From Rhytidiadelphus loreus (taxonomy: Eukaryota > Streptophyta > Bryopsida > Hypnales > Hylocomiaceae), in NCBI GenBank assembly GCA_947034895.1, contig OX344764.1, positions 50,449,348-50,513,347 of the forward strand: a stretch of DNA of 64,000 nucleotides, read 5' to 3'. The translations under genes and the position numbers were made by a program. Below, in pieces: positions 36,746-50,482 of this stretch (position 1 is the stretch's first letter; each line of letters begins with the position of its first letter). The notes beneath the pieces are model-generated. The model was not told the origin of the DNA. It did not search any database and saw only the letters and a program-made list of their open reading frames with translations.

Positions 36746-38650
36746 AATCATTTAGAAACATCAAAAAATTCAACAAAAGTTAAAAATTGCCTTTTTCAAC
36801 AACCCAAATGGTAGAATTTATATTTTTTTGCCATTGCTTGTTGTTGTGAAAACAACCACCAAGTAGTAATTTACGACAAGTGATTTGATAATTACAAAAA
36901 TTGAATTTTGAAGGCCAAATCACTTGAAGAATGCTAAGAAAATGAATTTGAACTTGTTTGAAAAAATTATATTTCCAAAATTGTCTAAAATATGTGCATC
37001 CAAAATATAAATTTTGAGTACAAATAAGTTAAAGTCAAACCAGAACAATTGACCAAAACATCAAAAGCCATGATTTGGTTGCAAGGAAATTCGCTCAAAT
37101 TTTGTTTTTTCAAAATTTGGGGTATGTGACATACAACACAATCCAGTGAAAAGAGGCTGCCCACCCTAGTTTGTATTAGTTGCCTCCCCCCTCTCCCAAA
37201 AAATTTAAAGGCCATTGATTTTTTTTAAATGCTTCCCCTTCCAAAATGCTGTCGATTTCTCAAAATTTCTCAAGCCGTTGATCTTTAAGATTTAATCTAA
37301 GCCATCCATTCAAATACAAATACGGATACGGAATCAAAATGTGGTTACGGATACAGATACTTGATATTGGAATATGGTACAATATGGGTGCAGATATAGA
37401 TACGATATACATATACGGGATACAAGATTTTCATTGTCCCATATTGTTTGTCATGCTAACCTTGTTCAAAAAATTACAAATAGAAGAGAGGGGATGAAGA
37501 ATTAAGAAATTAATTTTAATTAATAATAATTTTTAAACTTGGAGTGGGGGAATCTAGGGGGGAGTTGAATTATTTTAAATTAATTAATTAAAATTCTAAG
37601 TGCATTGTGATAGAAGTGTCACAATGCACTCAAAAGTGGCTGTACCAGCCAGACTATTGTCACTATGCTTGTATTGTAAGGCAATGCAATGTAACAATAT
37701 GCCAAAGAGCCAAGCACTATGACCAATGAATAAGTGTAGAAGAAATTTTGGCCTTGATTTAACAAAGTGGGAAGCCTCACCCTTCAAACATGTTGCATGA
37801 ATGCTAGACTTTGCTTGCCACCTTTGACTTGTCACTTGCAATTTTCCCTCAAGGTGATGCTTGCTACTAGTGATTTTTTTGTTGACAAAGTTTTGCCAAA
37901 AGGCAAAATTTTAGAAATAGTTTTTTTTTTCCAAATCTCAATTTTTAGTTCAATGAAATCAATTTGTTGTTACCAAATGATAGATGATAATTGTTTGAAT
38001 ATAAATGAAATTGTCAAGATTGAATGAATAAAGTACAAATATGCAAATGAAAAATTATTTCTACTGAAAAATGTCTCCATAGTTGCCATTTTATTGTTGC
38101 CATTGATTCAAAAGAGAAATTTAAATTCATTAGAATAACATGACTTTCCACTATTGTACTTGATTGGCAAGGTTGGCAAAAAGTAATTCTAAAAATAGAT
38201 GCCAAAATTTTAGGGAAATCAATTTTTGAGGGAGTCAACTTGTATGGTGGGAATTTTTTTTGAAAAAATGTTCCTATTTTACAAATATGCTAATCTTGTT
38301 TTCCATACTTTAATTGAATAATTGATAGGAAATGCAACCCTTGATAGTTGTATATAAAATCTTATGTTAGGGTCAAAGTCAACATAAATTAAGCCATATT
38401 TGTCAAAAAAAAGTTCCACCTCTCATCTTGTGATTACATTCCAAAAAATGTGAACCTTTCAAAACCTAATATGAAAATTCAATTTTGCCACTTCTTTGTT
38501 GAATGCCAAATCTAACCCTTGTGTATGATACGAGATAAGGTTTTAATTAAGATTTGAAGTATGAAAATAAGTGATAAGGTTTTAATTAAGATTTGGAGTA
38601 TGGGAATAAGTGATAAGGTCTTAATCCTATAACTACATAGTAGTCTAAAA
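36746..38650. other. AT-rich intergenic DNA with a GATACGGATAC-type degenerate minisatellite
   Basis: No gene is seen. From 37312 to 37432 a degenerate repeat based on GATAC/ATACGG is present. Frames of 75-86 codons at 36985, 37596 and 37767 show no family features. Confidence 0.5.
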
Positions 38651-39180
38651 TGTCATATGGATGGCTTTCTACATCATTGATTCTAGAAGTGCACCTATTC
38701 GTTCAAAAATCAAATCATTTTTTAATGACTACCTTGGTCATAGACCAATGTCCTTCCGAAGTTAACACTATAAGGATATTGTAGTAAAAAAATAGAGGAT
38801 GGATGACTTTCCAAATCACTCACTATAGAAATGAAGAACATACCTATTGGTCTAAAAATTAGGTCATTTTTGGCAAAATACCTTCAGGTGATAGATCTTG
38901 TTCTTCCAAGGTATACCTTGTAAGGACATTGTGGACTTGAAAGGTCCAATGGATGACTTCTTTGTTAACTATAGAACTAAAAAATGCACCTATTGGTTTA
39001 ATAATTGGAGTGGCTCCTTATTTGGTCACAGAGGCGCATCTTTCTTGGTTAAGACTGTGGGCAACAATAAACCAAATCATTCTATGGTGGTATGGACAGA
39101 GGGTTGGTAGTAAAAATTCTCATACCCTTAGCTCCCCCACAATGAATGTACATGTTGGTCTAATAATCAGAGTAGTTTGG
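38650..39180. repeat. Degenerate tandem repeat of about 145 bp, about 3.5 units
   Basis: Phrases of the type ATGGATGACTTTCNA--TCA followed by a CACCTATTGGTCTAA-AATNAG block recur from about 38656, 38798 and 38946, with a remnant from about 39110. The units are strongly diverged. Confidence 0.55.
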
Positions 39181-39539
39181 TGACTACCTTGGTCATGGGG
39201 GTTGCATCGTTCCAAAGTTAAGGTAGACCGGTCTATTTCCATTCACTGCCTAATTCTGCCATCCTATTTTGGGACCTAAAATATCATTGAAATCAAGATA
39301 GTTTTTGAATAAGCACTCCAATTATTGGCCCTAAAATATCATCGAAATCAAGACAATTTCAAGACAATTTTATAGTTCAACCCAATCGACTTCAATCATA
39401 AATTCACATAAATTACAATTTTAATCGAAAAATTATAATTCCACTTGGGTTTGCTTTGCGAAACAAGTGCACACCTATGAAAAAAATAGATGCTCTTCTA
39501 GGAGTTCGATTTGGCCCAAGATATTCAGGTTGCTAAGTT

Positions 39540-41712
39540 TGCATGGTAATAGGCCTGTTTACCTTAAGACCGTGGGCAGCAACCAAGCCAAGCCATGAAG
39601 CCATTCTAGGGTGGGGACGAACGGACGGAGGGTTGGTCATACCCCAAGCCCACGCCCAAGCCCAAGCCCTCGAGAGAGCGAGAGCCGGACCCCCGCTTTG
39701 CCTTTTGCTTTTTCCTTTCTTTGCTTTTTCTTTCGTCCGAAGGAGCTTCCTCGAACAATTCGCTCGTTTTTTTTCCTGCCGCTCAGGTTCCCCATTTCCC
39801 ATCCAGGGCCCGTCCGTCCGTCGTCGTCGCCCGCACGCCTCGCACCACCACCATCGCCTCCATCATCATCATCGCCACCATCGCCACCATCGCCAGCCGC
39901 GAAGAGCCCTTCGGAGCCAAGCGTCCACCAAGCGTCCTTTCTTCTTCCACGCTCACAGGCAGGCAGGCAGGCAGCAGCTTCATCATCTCTCTCTCATCTT
40001 TATTACCCTGCCATCGCCATCGCCCATCGCCCATCTTCGCGCCGCACAACGCAGCGATTCTCGGCCTGCAGGCAGGCAGGCAGGCAGGCAGGGCAGGGCA
40101 GGGAGGGCTCCATTTTTCTCCGGGGTCTAGGGTTTGACCCCCGAACTACTACGATACAAGTATACAACACACGCACCTGCGCACATCCAGTCGCAACGTC
40201 TTCGGGAAGCCAGTCAAGGGAAGGGAGGCCGTCGTGGTGTTTCGTTGCAGGGTTGGTTGGGGCGGTCCATCGCCACCCCCGGGTTTTTTTAATCATCCGG
40301 GCGGAGAACCCAAGACGAGGAGAGGAAGGGTTTGGGGGTTTTGGGGTGGAGAAGAGGAGAAGAAGAGAAGAGAAGAGAGGAGGCGCGGTGAGGGTGAGGG
40401 TGAGGGTGAGATTCATTTATGGTTTAGGTCATTTTTGAGGCCTACTGTTGTGGTGGTCAGGGGTTTTGTGGTGGGGGAAAGGGAGCCGTATCGGTTGAAT
40501 CGAAGGAGAAGGGGGATGACTGGCGCATTGTGAGTTGGTTTGGGGTTGTAGCATTTGGGGAGAACCGAAACTTGGGGAGCACAACAGACGGCGACGACGA
40601 CGACACACGCCGCCTTTGGGGTGTGGGGTGTGAGGATGTGAGAGTTATTTGGAGGATTGTTCTTTGAAGGAGTGAGTGGAACTGTTTTTTTTTTGTTCTT
40701 CCCTGTGGCCAGGAGAAGTGGAGGTGACGACGGCCTTTGGGTTGTTGGAGTTGGAGAGTTAGGGTTTGTGGTTGGAGGGGGGAGAAAATCGCAGGCATGG
40801 CAAACAGGGTGTGCTGGTGGATGGTGGGACTGGCTTGTTGTTGGTAGCCGACTAGCCGTGGAGGCAGCCCTTTGCGCGGTGTGGTTGGTTGAGTGAGGGC
40901 GAAGTATTGTTCGTGTGGCGGATGTTTCGGCCTTTTAGGGGGGGCGGGCGCCGGAGGATGAGATTTTGACGACTGGTGGTCGACAGCTAGTTTCGTGGTG
41001 CCGAATTTTCTCTCGGAGCTTCCTTGCGAGGGTTTTCTGTTGAGGGTTCGGGGTTGTAGATGGTTGAGAGCGCATCGCGGATGGTCGTCAGTCCTGGTCG
41101 ACGCATGTAAAGAGCTTCTGGGGTTTTCGCCGTCTTTATCGTACTTCTTCTTAGTCTGCTTTCTGGGCCGACTCTAATATCGGTAGCAGCATTGAGGTTC
41201 CGGGTGATATCTTTGAGGAATCCGTTGAGCAGTTCGTATTCTTTCTGAGTTCTTCTTTGAGACAGACTGGGGATCATCGTGAGGTGCAATTTGGCCACCA
41301 GATTTCATGTTTACGCGAAGATCTGGTGATTATAGTGATGTCAGCGGCGTAGCGTCACAGTGCGGGAAATCTATTGCGATGGCGTGTTGCAGTACTCTTT
41401 AGGACGATGCTTTAGAGGTTGCACATGGAGGCTAGGGTTTCCTAGGCACTGTTGAAGACTGGAGGTTTTCTAAAGCGGTTTTTACTATTGACGGGAGGGG
41501 GTTTGCATTATGGATGCTTTCGGACGGGTGAGATGATTGGCCTCCGTTGTTGAGCAGGCTGAGCGCGAGATTTTTTGTGTGCTTGACGAGATTGGTGGAC
41601 TCCACGCCCTGTGTATTCCGTAGGCAAAGTAGGACTAGGTTGGGAGGGGGGGACGCAGCAGAAAGTAACGGAAGGGATCCTGCCGGCAGACCTATCATGG
41701 TCTGTGGCAGGG
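39540..41712 (+). promoter_or_regulatory. CpG-rich promoter/5' leader region of the vasculin-like gene
   Basis: From about 39560 the base composition switches abruptly to GC- and CpG-rich. The region contains CAGG-tetramer microsatellites (39957-39975, 40068-40104), a (GGTGAG)n tract at 40388-40410 and purine-rich blocks near 40355-40380. Many overlapping frames are open on both strands, as expected for GC-rich DNA, but none has a recognisable domain. It is best read as core promoter plus one or more untranslated exons; the transcription start and any leader intron are unresolved. Confidence 0.6.
40068..40104. repeat. (CAGG)n microsatellite in the leader region
   Basis: About eight CAGG/GGCA tetramers occur in a row, with a shorter run of the same tetramer at 39957-39975. 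Confidence 0.9.
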
Positions 41713-44700
41713 ATGGAGAGAAGTGAGCCATCGTTGGTCCCACAATGGCTCAAAGGAGCCAGCAGTGGCGGGGTTGGCGGGGCAACCCATTACTCACAAA
41801 CATCTTCCAATCATCAAGGTGCATGTCTACTCTTTTATCCTTGTTTAACAGCTCTGTTTCAATTATGCAATTGTTCGAGTCTCTTGTGGAAGTAATCTTT
41901 GAAGTTTTAATTTGTAACGTGGAAGTCAATTGAGGCTTGTGTTCTCGTAGGTTTACGAATTGTTGGCGTCTTTTTGTATATGCTACGAAACTGACAACAT
42001 TCAACTTTTAGGATGTAGATGCACACTCATTAAAAGCCTGCCGTTTTGCAGATGAGAGTACCTTTGCGTTGCGGCCGCGTGCGCAGGCTCACGGGGTTTC
42101 AAGTGGAGGTAGCCATGTAGACTATGACTCTCCGCGTTTCCCACCCTCTTCGTCTTCTTCTTCTCCTTCAGATCGTGCCTATTATTCAGCAGTTCGACGG
42201 GGGCCTGGAGGGGGAAGCACTGGTGTGAGTGATCGCTCTATTCAAGACAGGGAAATTTTTTCACGTGGCTACAACAATTTTGGTCGCAGTACAACGTATC
42301 GCAGTTATGATGCTGGTGTGGATCGGAGTGATAGGGACTCGGCTCGAGAACGGGACTGGGATTGGGATAGGGAAAGAGATCGGGATAGGAGCAGGGTTTT
42401 GGGAGGGTTTGGAGGATCTGATGAGAGAGAGAGAGACCGCACGGAGCAGTCCGACACTATTTCTGCATTTCGAAGGCCTGGCTTAGGTCCAGTTGCTGCT
42501 TCAAGGTATGAGACCGATATTACTGCACCACTTCGGCGAGTTCACTCCATGGGGTCGGCAGCTCGAGCATTGGAAAACGGGGAGAAGAAACCTGCGGAGC
42601 AGGGAAACCTTCCAACCGCTCCTCCCACTAATAGTGGCAGCTTGACGAGCAGTATGCAGAAAGCAGCATTTGAACGTAATTTCCCATCTCTTGGTGCTCA
42701 AGAGAGGGGAGCAGCCATCAGTGGTATGCAGTCTAGCCTGGGTAATTTGGTGGTTTCAAGTCCACGACCTTCATGGCAGGGCTCCTCGACGTCGAGGATG
42801 GATGGGATCAGGTCAGCAGCATCCTCACCTGGTCTTCCCACTGGTGGTAGCCCTGGTAGTGGACTGTCATCAACAACTCCAGGAGGTAGTAATGGAGAAG
42901 GCTGGAGCTCGGCATTAGCTGAGGCTCCGGCTGCTGCAAATGGCACACTGGTGTCTCCTATGGCATCTCCTGGGGCTGTAATTACTCCACCAACATCGTC
43001 CCTTGCAAATTTGTCCGTCACAAATCCTCCCAAGATGGTTGAGGCGCTCGTCCAACATCCTCCTCGCGTTCGCACCCCTCCAATGGTATGATTTCATCTG
43101 TGTATTTCCTCCGTCTGCTTCATCCTCTTAACAACCCCTCATTCGAGGCTGGCCTTGTTGATAAAACCATGGATGAACCTTGTGTATGGAGTGATGCGTC
43201 TTCTTTCCTATATGTTATCCTGTTGATGATTAGTCAGTTTTCTGGACTTATTATTTCAATGAAGTCAAGGAGTGATATTAAACTCTCCCTTTTTAGTTCA
43301 CCTGCGCTACAAGACAAAACTCTCTCCGGGTGTTGCTGATGGAGTACGTAGAGAAAATGGTGGGATTTGATTCTCTAGATGTTTCTAATATAACTATTGC
43401 AGTATGCGGCTGACAAGGAGCGGTTGGAGGAGCGTGCTATAATGCAGTCTCGACAATTAATTCCAATGATTCCGAAGACTCTGGTTGGTGATCCAGTTTC
43501 AGAATTTTCGATGTCTTCTACCGTGTTGTTAGAGATTTTCTAGCGAGAGGGCTTCAATTTATCTTTTTGTAGAGCTTTAGTCTGGGGTGATTCTTTTATG
43601 CAGATTGTTGACGTGAGAGTGACTATGCCTACAGGGCCCGGTACCGCGAGACAAGAAAGTGGTGCGAGCAGTGGATGTTGTTGCTCCTCCGAGTTCAATG
43701 AAACCAAGGCAGACGATTGGGACCTCCCAGGGTCTGACCTCCCCATATCGCCCACCAGCATCTCGTCCCGAGGCTCTTAAGTTGGGGCAAGGAACAGGAA
43801 AGATTTTGGCAAGAAAGGTCCCCATTAAAGAGGTGGTTCCTGGCTTATCCCCTTCTCCAGTTAGTCCTGTTCTGAAACCTGACCCTTCGCCACTAGTGTC
43901 CACGGCAGTGGGGCCTCTTGGGCTGGGTGTGGGAAGCTCGGGGACTGGAGCTGGGGTTTTGAACAGTGCTCCACGTAAACAAAAGCAGCTTCTGGATCGC
44001 CGTGCTGTTCCGATCCCTCCCGTTTTAGTTACTGATGGAGGGATGCGCTCCAAAGATGGCAGTGATGAACGTCGTCCCTCTGCGCCCACACAGAACCGTG
44101 TTGACTTCTTCAATGCACTCAGAAGGAAAGCTGGTTTGGGTGGGACACTCACTATTGTAGATAAGTTGGATGTTGCACCACCTAAAAGCGATGATATGGC
44201 CAATGGCGAAGAGACAGGGAACGCTGTACCAGAGGAAAGTGTCAACCTCGAGCAGGAGCAGGAGCATCCTGCGGTTGACTCATACCCGTTGGAGAATGGG
44301 GACCGACATGAGAGTGACACCGCTCTTGATGCTGAAGAACCTGTCTCTCACGTGGAGGAGCTTTTTGGCGCGGAGGGGAAAGAGAATGGCGAGATTGGAG
44401 AGGGACCCGCATACGATCAGCTGTATGAGGATGATATTACATTTATGGTTTCACTTGGATGGAATCAAGCTCGTGTAGAGGAAACAGATGCACTGACACA
44501 AGATGAGATTGATGCTTTCCTTCAGAAGGTACACACTCCTCCCCCTAAACTTTGGCCTTTGGTTTCACACTTTTGCAATTAGCTGAGTTATCCTGAGGCA
44601 TTCTAGGGAGCGGGGGCACGGACTTTCTCACCGAAATAGATCTTATGAGTTTTGCCGCGACTAGGAATTGACTAGTTCTTTTTTTCGGTGATTCTATTTC

Positions 44701-44970
44701 GAATTTGAAATTCGAGATTGAACATTTTAAGGATAACTCTAATGTCAAGAGGGGATTTATGTTTGCTGATTGTGTGTACCTGCCATGGTTTTTATGCATG
44801 GACAGCGCAATGAATTGGCATCCAATGGAGCCGCACAGAAGCGCAGCAGTAACCACCATGTCAGGCGATGCCAGGATCTACATGTGGGTAGCATGGGGAG
44901 TGAGACTTCAGGTGTGACCACTTCAGACAGTGAGTCGGAGGACGATCTTCAAGGGCGGGGCGGGCGGTGA
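41713..44970 (+). CDS. Vasculin/GPBP1-like nuclear protein, 5 coding exons
   Basis: Exons: 41713-41818, 42052-43085, 43403-43483, 43635-44528, 44806-44970. All are GT-AG and phases agree, giving 759 aa. Three conserved anchors of the vasculin (GC-rich promoter-binding protein 1) family are visible: SLVPQWLKG near the N-terminus (7-15), FERNFPSLG at 242-250, and the C-terminal module ITFMVSLGWNQARVEETDAL then TQDEIDAFLQK at about 675-705. The rest is low-complexity: a Ser-rich block, an Arg/Asp 'RD' repeat region at about 130-165, Ser/Gly/Pro-rich linkers, and an acidic patch before the C-terminal module. Animal members act in transcriptional regulation; plant members are poorly characterised. 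It is preceded by a CpG-rich leader and followed by a 3' region containing CAG and GAA trinucleotide runs. Confidence 0.85.
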
Positions 44971-46263
44971 AAAGAATGTTTGACCGAATGAGGATGAGTG
45001 CGGATGATTGTGAAGGCAGCAGCCCCTCCTATGCGAGAGGCGGAGTAGACAGACAGTTACAACAAATGATGAAGAAGAAAAAAAACCCAGCGATGGAGTC
45101 GGTCATAGGGTAGGAGGCTTTGTTGTGGAAGTTGGGATGGTGGGAACTGATATCTTGGTGTTCTTTCTACAACAAGTCTTGTTTGTAGGGGTTGGTGAGA
45201 GTCAGATGGGGCGAAGCTCAATGAATGAGTCTCATGAGGCGCGTAAGTACTACGAGAGGCTTGCAGTCAGTCAGTCAGTCAGTACTGTTCCAATTTCTTT
45301 GTAGAGAAATGCAGCAGCAGCAGCAGCAGCCGAAGAAGAAGAAGAAATGTTATGCACTTGTCCAGCCAGCAGTTCCCAGTTTACTTACTGGCTTTCAAAC
45401 ATTCTGGGCGAATGTTTGTTTGGGAAACTTCATCACAACTACTACTACCACCAAAAGTCTTGACCACAACATTTCAAATTCCTGTGGCTGAGAGAATAGA
45501 GGGGCCACTAATGTCGTGTATTGAAAAATGTTTTTTTTTTTTTGGGTAAACAGTGGAGGTGCCCCTTGCTTGCCTTTAGCCTCTTATTGGGGACCTCTCT
45601 TTCTTGGCGTTACCTGTTGATTTCCCCCACTGTCCAAGTGTGTCGGGTTGTGGGTGGTGCACGGTTTCGTGTTAACAAGCTTTTTGAAAAGAATCTTTTT
45701 CTCGTTTTTTTTACACCTGAATTTTTGCTCTAGTTTGGTGATTCTGGTGCAGTGTCATGTGCTTTCAGTTCAGAGTGGGTTGAGCTTGTTATTGGATGTT
45801 ATGCCATATCCCTGTTCATTATTGAGAATTGAGAATTCATTGGTAGCAAGTGCATCTAGAATCTTGAATTCTCTTCATATGGATGTTTCCAAAACCTGAA
45901 AACACTTGCAGAGACTGTCTCAAGCCCAAGACAAGCCCAAGACACCATACCCAAGACATCATACCCTAAATTTTGGTTCTCATTATTTTTAGTTCACTGG
46001 TTTGTTGTTAGGGTCTTGTACTTCAAAGGGTTAAGCTAGAATAATATTTGTCCAATGGATGACAAAGAATGTTTCTAGTATGTAGGATTCTTAGAAGTGC
46101 ACATGTTCAACCTTGGAATTTTCGGTGAAAAAGGAAGGTCTTGCACAAATTTTGACCTCTTGTGAGTGCTTGTGGTTTTTCTTAAACAAATGATTCACAT
46201 GGTACTAGAAAGGTTGACTTCCTTGGCAACTACTTCTTAACTTCTTAAACCAATAAGACTTTG
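44971..46263 (+). other. 3' flank of the vasculin-like gene, then intergenic DNA
   Basis: This holds a probable 3'-UTR with (CAG)n (about 45310-45330) and (GAA)n runs and several poly-T tracts. At about 46020-46032, TTCAAAGGG-TTAAG resembles a right terminus of the TTAA element family, without a matching left end. Confidence 0.45.
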
Positions 46264-46563
46264 TACCCTAAGACAATACTAAATTATGTGTCTTTCTTCT
46301 TATTTTAGTAGATCCATTCCCAATGTACCCTAAGACAATACTAAATTATGTGTCTTTCTTCTTATTTTAGTAGATCCATTCCCAATGTACCCTAAGACAA
46401 TACTAAATTATGTGTCTTTCTTCTTATTTTAGTAGATCCATTCCCAATGTACCCTAAGACAATATTAAATTATGTGTCTTTCTTGTTTTAGATCCATTCC
46501 CAAGACACCATACCCTAAGGCAATGCTAAATTATGTATCTTTCCTCTTGTTTTGGTAGATCCA
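46264..46563. repeat. 62-bp tandem repeat, about five copies
   Basis: Unit starts are 46264, 46326, 46388 and 46450, with a diverged unit at about 46511. The first three units are essentially identical (TACCCTAAGACAATACTAAA then TTATGTGTCTTTC...CCCAATG), implying recent expansion. Confidence 0.92.
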
Positions 46564-49500
46564 ACAATAGGATCTTTAGTTGATTTGTTGAAGTAATTCT
46601 CCAAAAATGTCACAACAAAAACCTCACTAATTGCAAGGACATGATACTTGAATATTTGAGAGAAGGTACAATTTCTTCAAGACATCCTAAATTCACATTT
46701 TCATCCTTCAAATTTTTACTAAGAAACACTTATATCTTGCAACCTATGGAAATAAATCTCATGTTGATGAATTGCAGTTAAAAAAAACTAACAATAAATG
46801 TCTCATATTCATTCTTAATTATAAATATTGAATTTATAAATGAAATTCAAATCCAATTATTGTAGAGATATTGCATGATTGCTAGCAAAATGAAAACTAT
46901 AATGAATCATTTTCATTTCATCAATCACAATAGAAGGATTTAAGGCTTTCCATGTAAATACACATGTACCAAATCAAATCAAAATCTTTTAATCTATAAA
47001 CAACATTTGGGTCCTAATAGGCAACTCAAACTTAGATTTCAAAATCTTTTTTATATGGGCATCATGAAGGTTATTCAAATGGTCAAATGAATGCATGATG
47101 ATCTTCCACCCTCCTCAAGGCAATGGGCAACCTTAAAGGTACTATTCCAAATTTCTAACAAATTTTCCAATGCAAGAGTCATACATTCAAATTGTGTTTA
47201 GAAACCCCAAAACTTAGCATGATAGACACTTTGTTTGGAGACAAAGAGAATGATATTTAGAAGCTAGTTTGTAGTTGAGTATTGGAGACACTATCCTAAG
47301 ATTTTTTCAAAACCAAGCTCCTTAGGTTGTCTCTGTCCTTTAAGAATTAAAGAGGTAAAATTTCCCTAAATACAAAAAAAACTTCTAACTTTTGTAATAT
47401 TAATTGTAATCACACAAAATAGAACTTGATATGAAAAAGATGATGACTAGGAGCGACACCAAAAATGCAAAACCCTATATTGGTCAATGAAAGGCTTTAG
47501 CTATTAAGTAAATCAATGAAGAAGATTCTATTCATTTGCTTTAGAGGATTACATTAAAGATGCTCTTAGATCTTGCAATTTCTCCTTAATTTGCAAAACT
47601 TGAATACCAAAAAGGGTGTCAAATCTTTTAGAATCCCATGCCTAAAATTTCAAAGTTTTGTTACCACCTAAAGCTCGACTAGTAGAATCACTATTGTTAA
47701 TTGTGGAACGTTGAGTTGGTCATTGTAGAAATCATCCTCATTGGTACTGTGTAAATCACTTGCTTAAAAATAATAATCAAGAATACTCATTGGACGTCAA
47801 ACTATTGTGCAAGACCTCCCCTTTTTCACACAAAATTTCAAGGATGAACATCTACAATTTGTCTTGCATAGAAGGATTCTCTATTATCCATTCAACACTT
47901 AGTGTTAACAACAATAATTATTGAATGATTTTCCAATATTTTATAGACTTTAGATATCTTAAATTAAGGTGGTGTGATGGTATGATGGCTTAATTGGAAG
48001 AACTCTTTTACCCTAAAAGGACATTGCAATTTACAAGTTTGAGGAACCCTATTTAAAATGTTGTTAAGTTCATGTAAGTAATTGTAGCTCATGTAATCTA
48101 CTTTTCATTCCATTTTCATGTTTCCAAATACTTAAAATATCAATTTTGTGTCTTTATAAAGATTGCATTATAAATGCTAAAGAATACACTATTTTTGAAC
48201 TTTTATATTGAATTTTTTCTTAATTTGAGCTCAAATCTCTATTTATTGTCTCCAAAATATGTTATTTAAAAAATACTTACATTTGATATGATTTTGACAT
48301 CAAGCTTACTTTTAAAAAATCAAATGAGTCTACTTTTGGAAATGTAATTATGAAAAGTGAACATAAATCTAAGATGTAAATTACTATAAATGAAAATTTA
48401 TCAAATTTTATAAGTATATCTAAATAAAAATAAATAATTTATTTCCTTACCAAATGAGTATAAAAATTTGTCCTTAAAAAATTAATGGCCTTACAACTAA
48501 TTTTTGGTTGCACTTGATAAACAATTAGGAAAATAGATTGAAGTTGATGATGTAATTTGGTATGTAATCTTGAGGACTAAGATTTTGCACCTAAATTACA
48601 CATTGAATGGAACAAGTTCATTATGATTTGGACAAGTGACATGTAAACTAGGATACTTTACCTAGTTTGTTTTTCACCACCTTGAAAGGGCTCAAAGTTT
48701 CAATTCTTAATTGATGCTTTATAAGCGCTTAATAATGAAATTCTATTAAGTTATTTCTTTCCAATGAATTGAACATATCTATTTAGGTAACCACATCCTA
48801 AATCACCCAAATAAGCTTGTTATATAATAGGTATGTAATAGGAAAAGCAATAATGATTTTTTTGCATCGATACATCTAAATAAAGCAAGATGCAAGTGGT
48901 TGCACAATTTTAGGATGCACGATTAATTAGTTATATATTTTCAAAGGTGAAGGTTGTTAGAGCCTCTAAATGTAATTTAGATGAATTCAACATTTATCAT
49001 ATATCCACCAAGGGAAGATATTTACAATGTCAAGACAATTTCCAAAAAAGACGTTGAATTGAAAGCAACTCCATCCCCTCAAGAAGTTGCCATCCTTACA
49101 ATTCAATAAATGAACGCTAGAATTACCAACTCCACATTATTGTTGCCCTCCCAATGTCAATTCTATCACTTACCACTTTAGATACTTTGCTTATTCATTT
49201 TCTATTCAAAAGTAGAGGTTGATGTTCCAAAGGGAAGAAAATTTAAGCATAATACCTCACCATTTGTTTAATTGATTTAAACAATTTTTTATTTTGGTGA
49301 GTTTGGTGAAGGTTTCACATAATTTCCATTGAAAGGCTATTCTTAATGTAGAAAAGTGCAAGAAGAAACATATTTTTTTTAATCTCTTGCACATGCTCTA
49401 AGCAACGGTGGAAAATATCCTATGTATCCTTTGGTAAATTTGATGAGTGCTAGACTAAATCACTCACATCACTCACCATGATTCTTCTTTCACCCAAAGC

Positions 49501-49776
49501 AACATCTGGAGAATTTTTGAACTTCACTTGTAATTATAATATTCATCTATTTTTTCATAAACTCAATTCAATCATTGTCTCTATGTTGTTTCAAAATTCA
49601 ACTAATTTTTCTTTTCATTATCATTGGTTTACCATACACCAATATGCAATTTTCCCAATTGTTGGTCAAAAAGGAGAATAGAGTAAAGTTGGTCCCCTTG
49701 TGAAGTTTTGACATGAGATTATAGTATATCTTCTCTTGTACTAAGTCAATATATAAGTCCTATAACCAATTAACTC
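46564..49776. other. AT-rich intergenic DNA with a possible SINE relic
   Basis: No gene is seen in over 3 kb. At 47986-47997 (TGGCTTAATTGG) and 48036-48049 (AGTTTGAGGAACCC) there are degenerate A- and B-box-like motifs in tRNA-like order. Confidence 0.45.
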
Positions 49777-50482
49777 TTAACCCCTAAATGCCTAAGCATT
49801 TTGACCAATATTGAGAATGCAATAATATATTGATGGTTTCAAAATCCATTGACAACCATTTGCACCAAACTATATCTGGATGTTTATCTCAAATTAAACT
49901 AAATAATGTCAATTTTTTTTGGTTCAATTTCTAATTTCTAATTTCAAGGGCATGCTCGGAACAAACTGTTTCGTTCTCCATATCTTAGTTCATACTACAG
50001 AACCTTGTTGTGTACTTCACCCTTAAAACGTTGTACAGGTTTTCAAAATACACTCAAAAGTCAGCCAGAGGGCTTGACGTGATATTAAAGGATTGATACA
50101 TGAATATATACTGCTCAAATGCAAAGCATGTTATAGTATTTGGACACTAATTCTGTTCTCCCAAATTGCATATTGCTCAATTTGGTTGCTTCAACAGCCG
50201 ACACTATACCATGCGTTCAACATGTTCTGGGAATTTTGCAAAGACCAACCTAAGCATATGGATGTAGAGAAGATCCTAATTTTACTGTCTTGAAGAGCGC
50301 CAAGAAGTTCGACAAAAAAAGAAAAATCTGTCCCAGCGACTCAAGTACAAATCAGGGCAAAGGACTACAATTCTAGAATCAGATGCTCCCCAAAGAATCA
50401 CAAGTACAAAAGAACACGCCCTTCAAAATTGAGGTCATGAGGAGCAATAGCTAATGCCCAAAACCACAGCTAGACACCATTG
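49777..50482. other. Single TTAA-family terminus and 3' flank of the QTRT2-like gene
   Basis: TTAA (49777-49780) followed by CCCCTAAATGCCTAAGCATT matches the termini of the elements at 1547 and 12005. No matching right end could be found before the QTRT2-like gene, so it may be a truncated copy. Confidence 0.45.

Noticed and set aside
39543..40438. Several overlapping frames of 100-275 codons on both strands in the GC-rich leader
   Set aside because: They are low-complexity His/Arg/Pro/Ser products from simple repeats in CpG-rich DNA, open in many frames at once, with no family resemblance.
43577..44320. 247-codon minus frame
   Set aside because: It is an antisense shadow of vasculin-like exon 4, which carries conserved family anchors on the plus strand.
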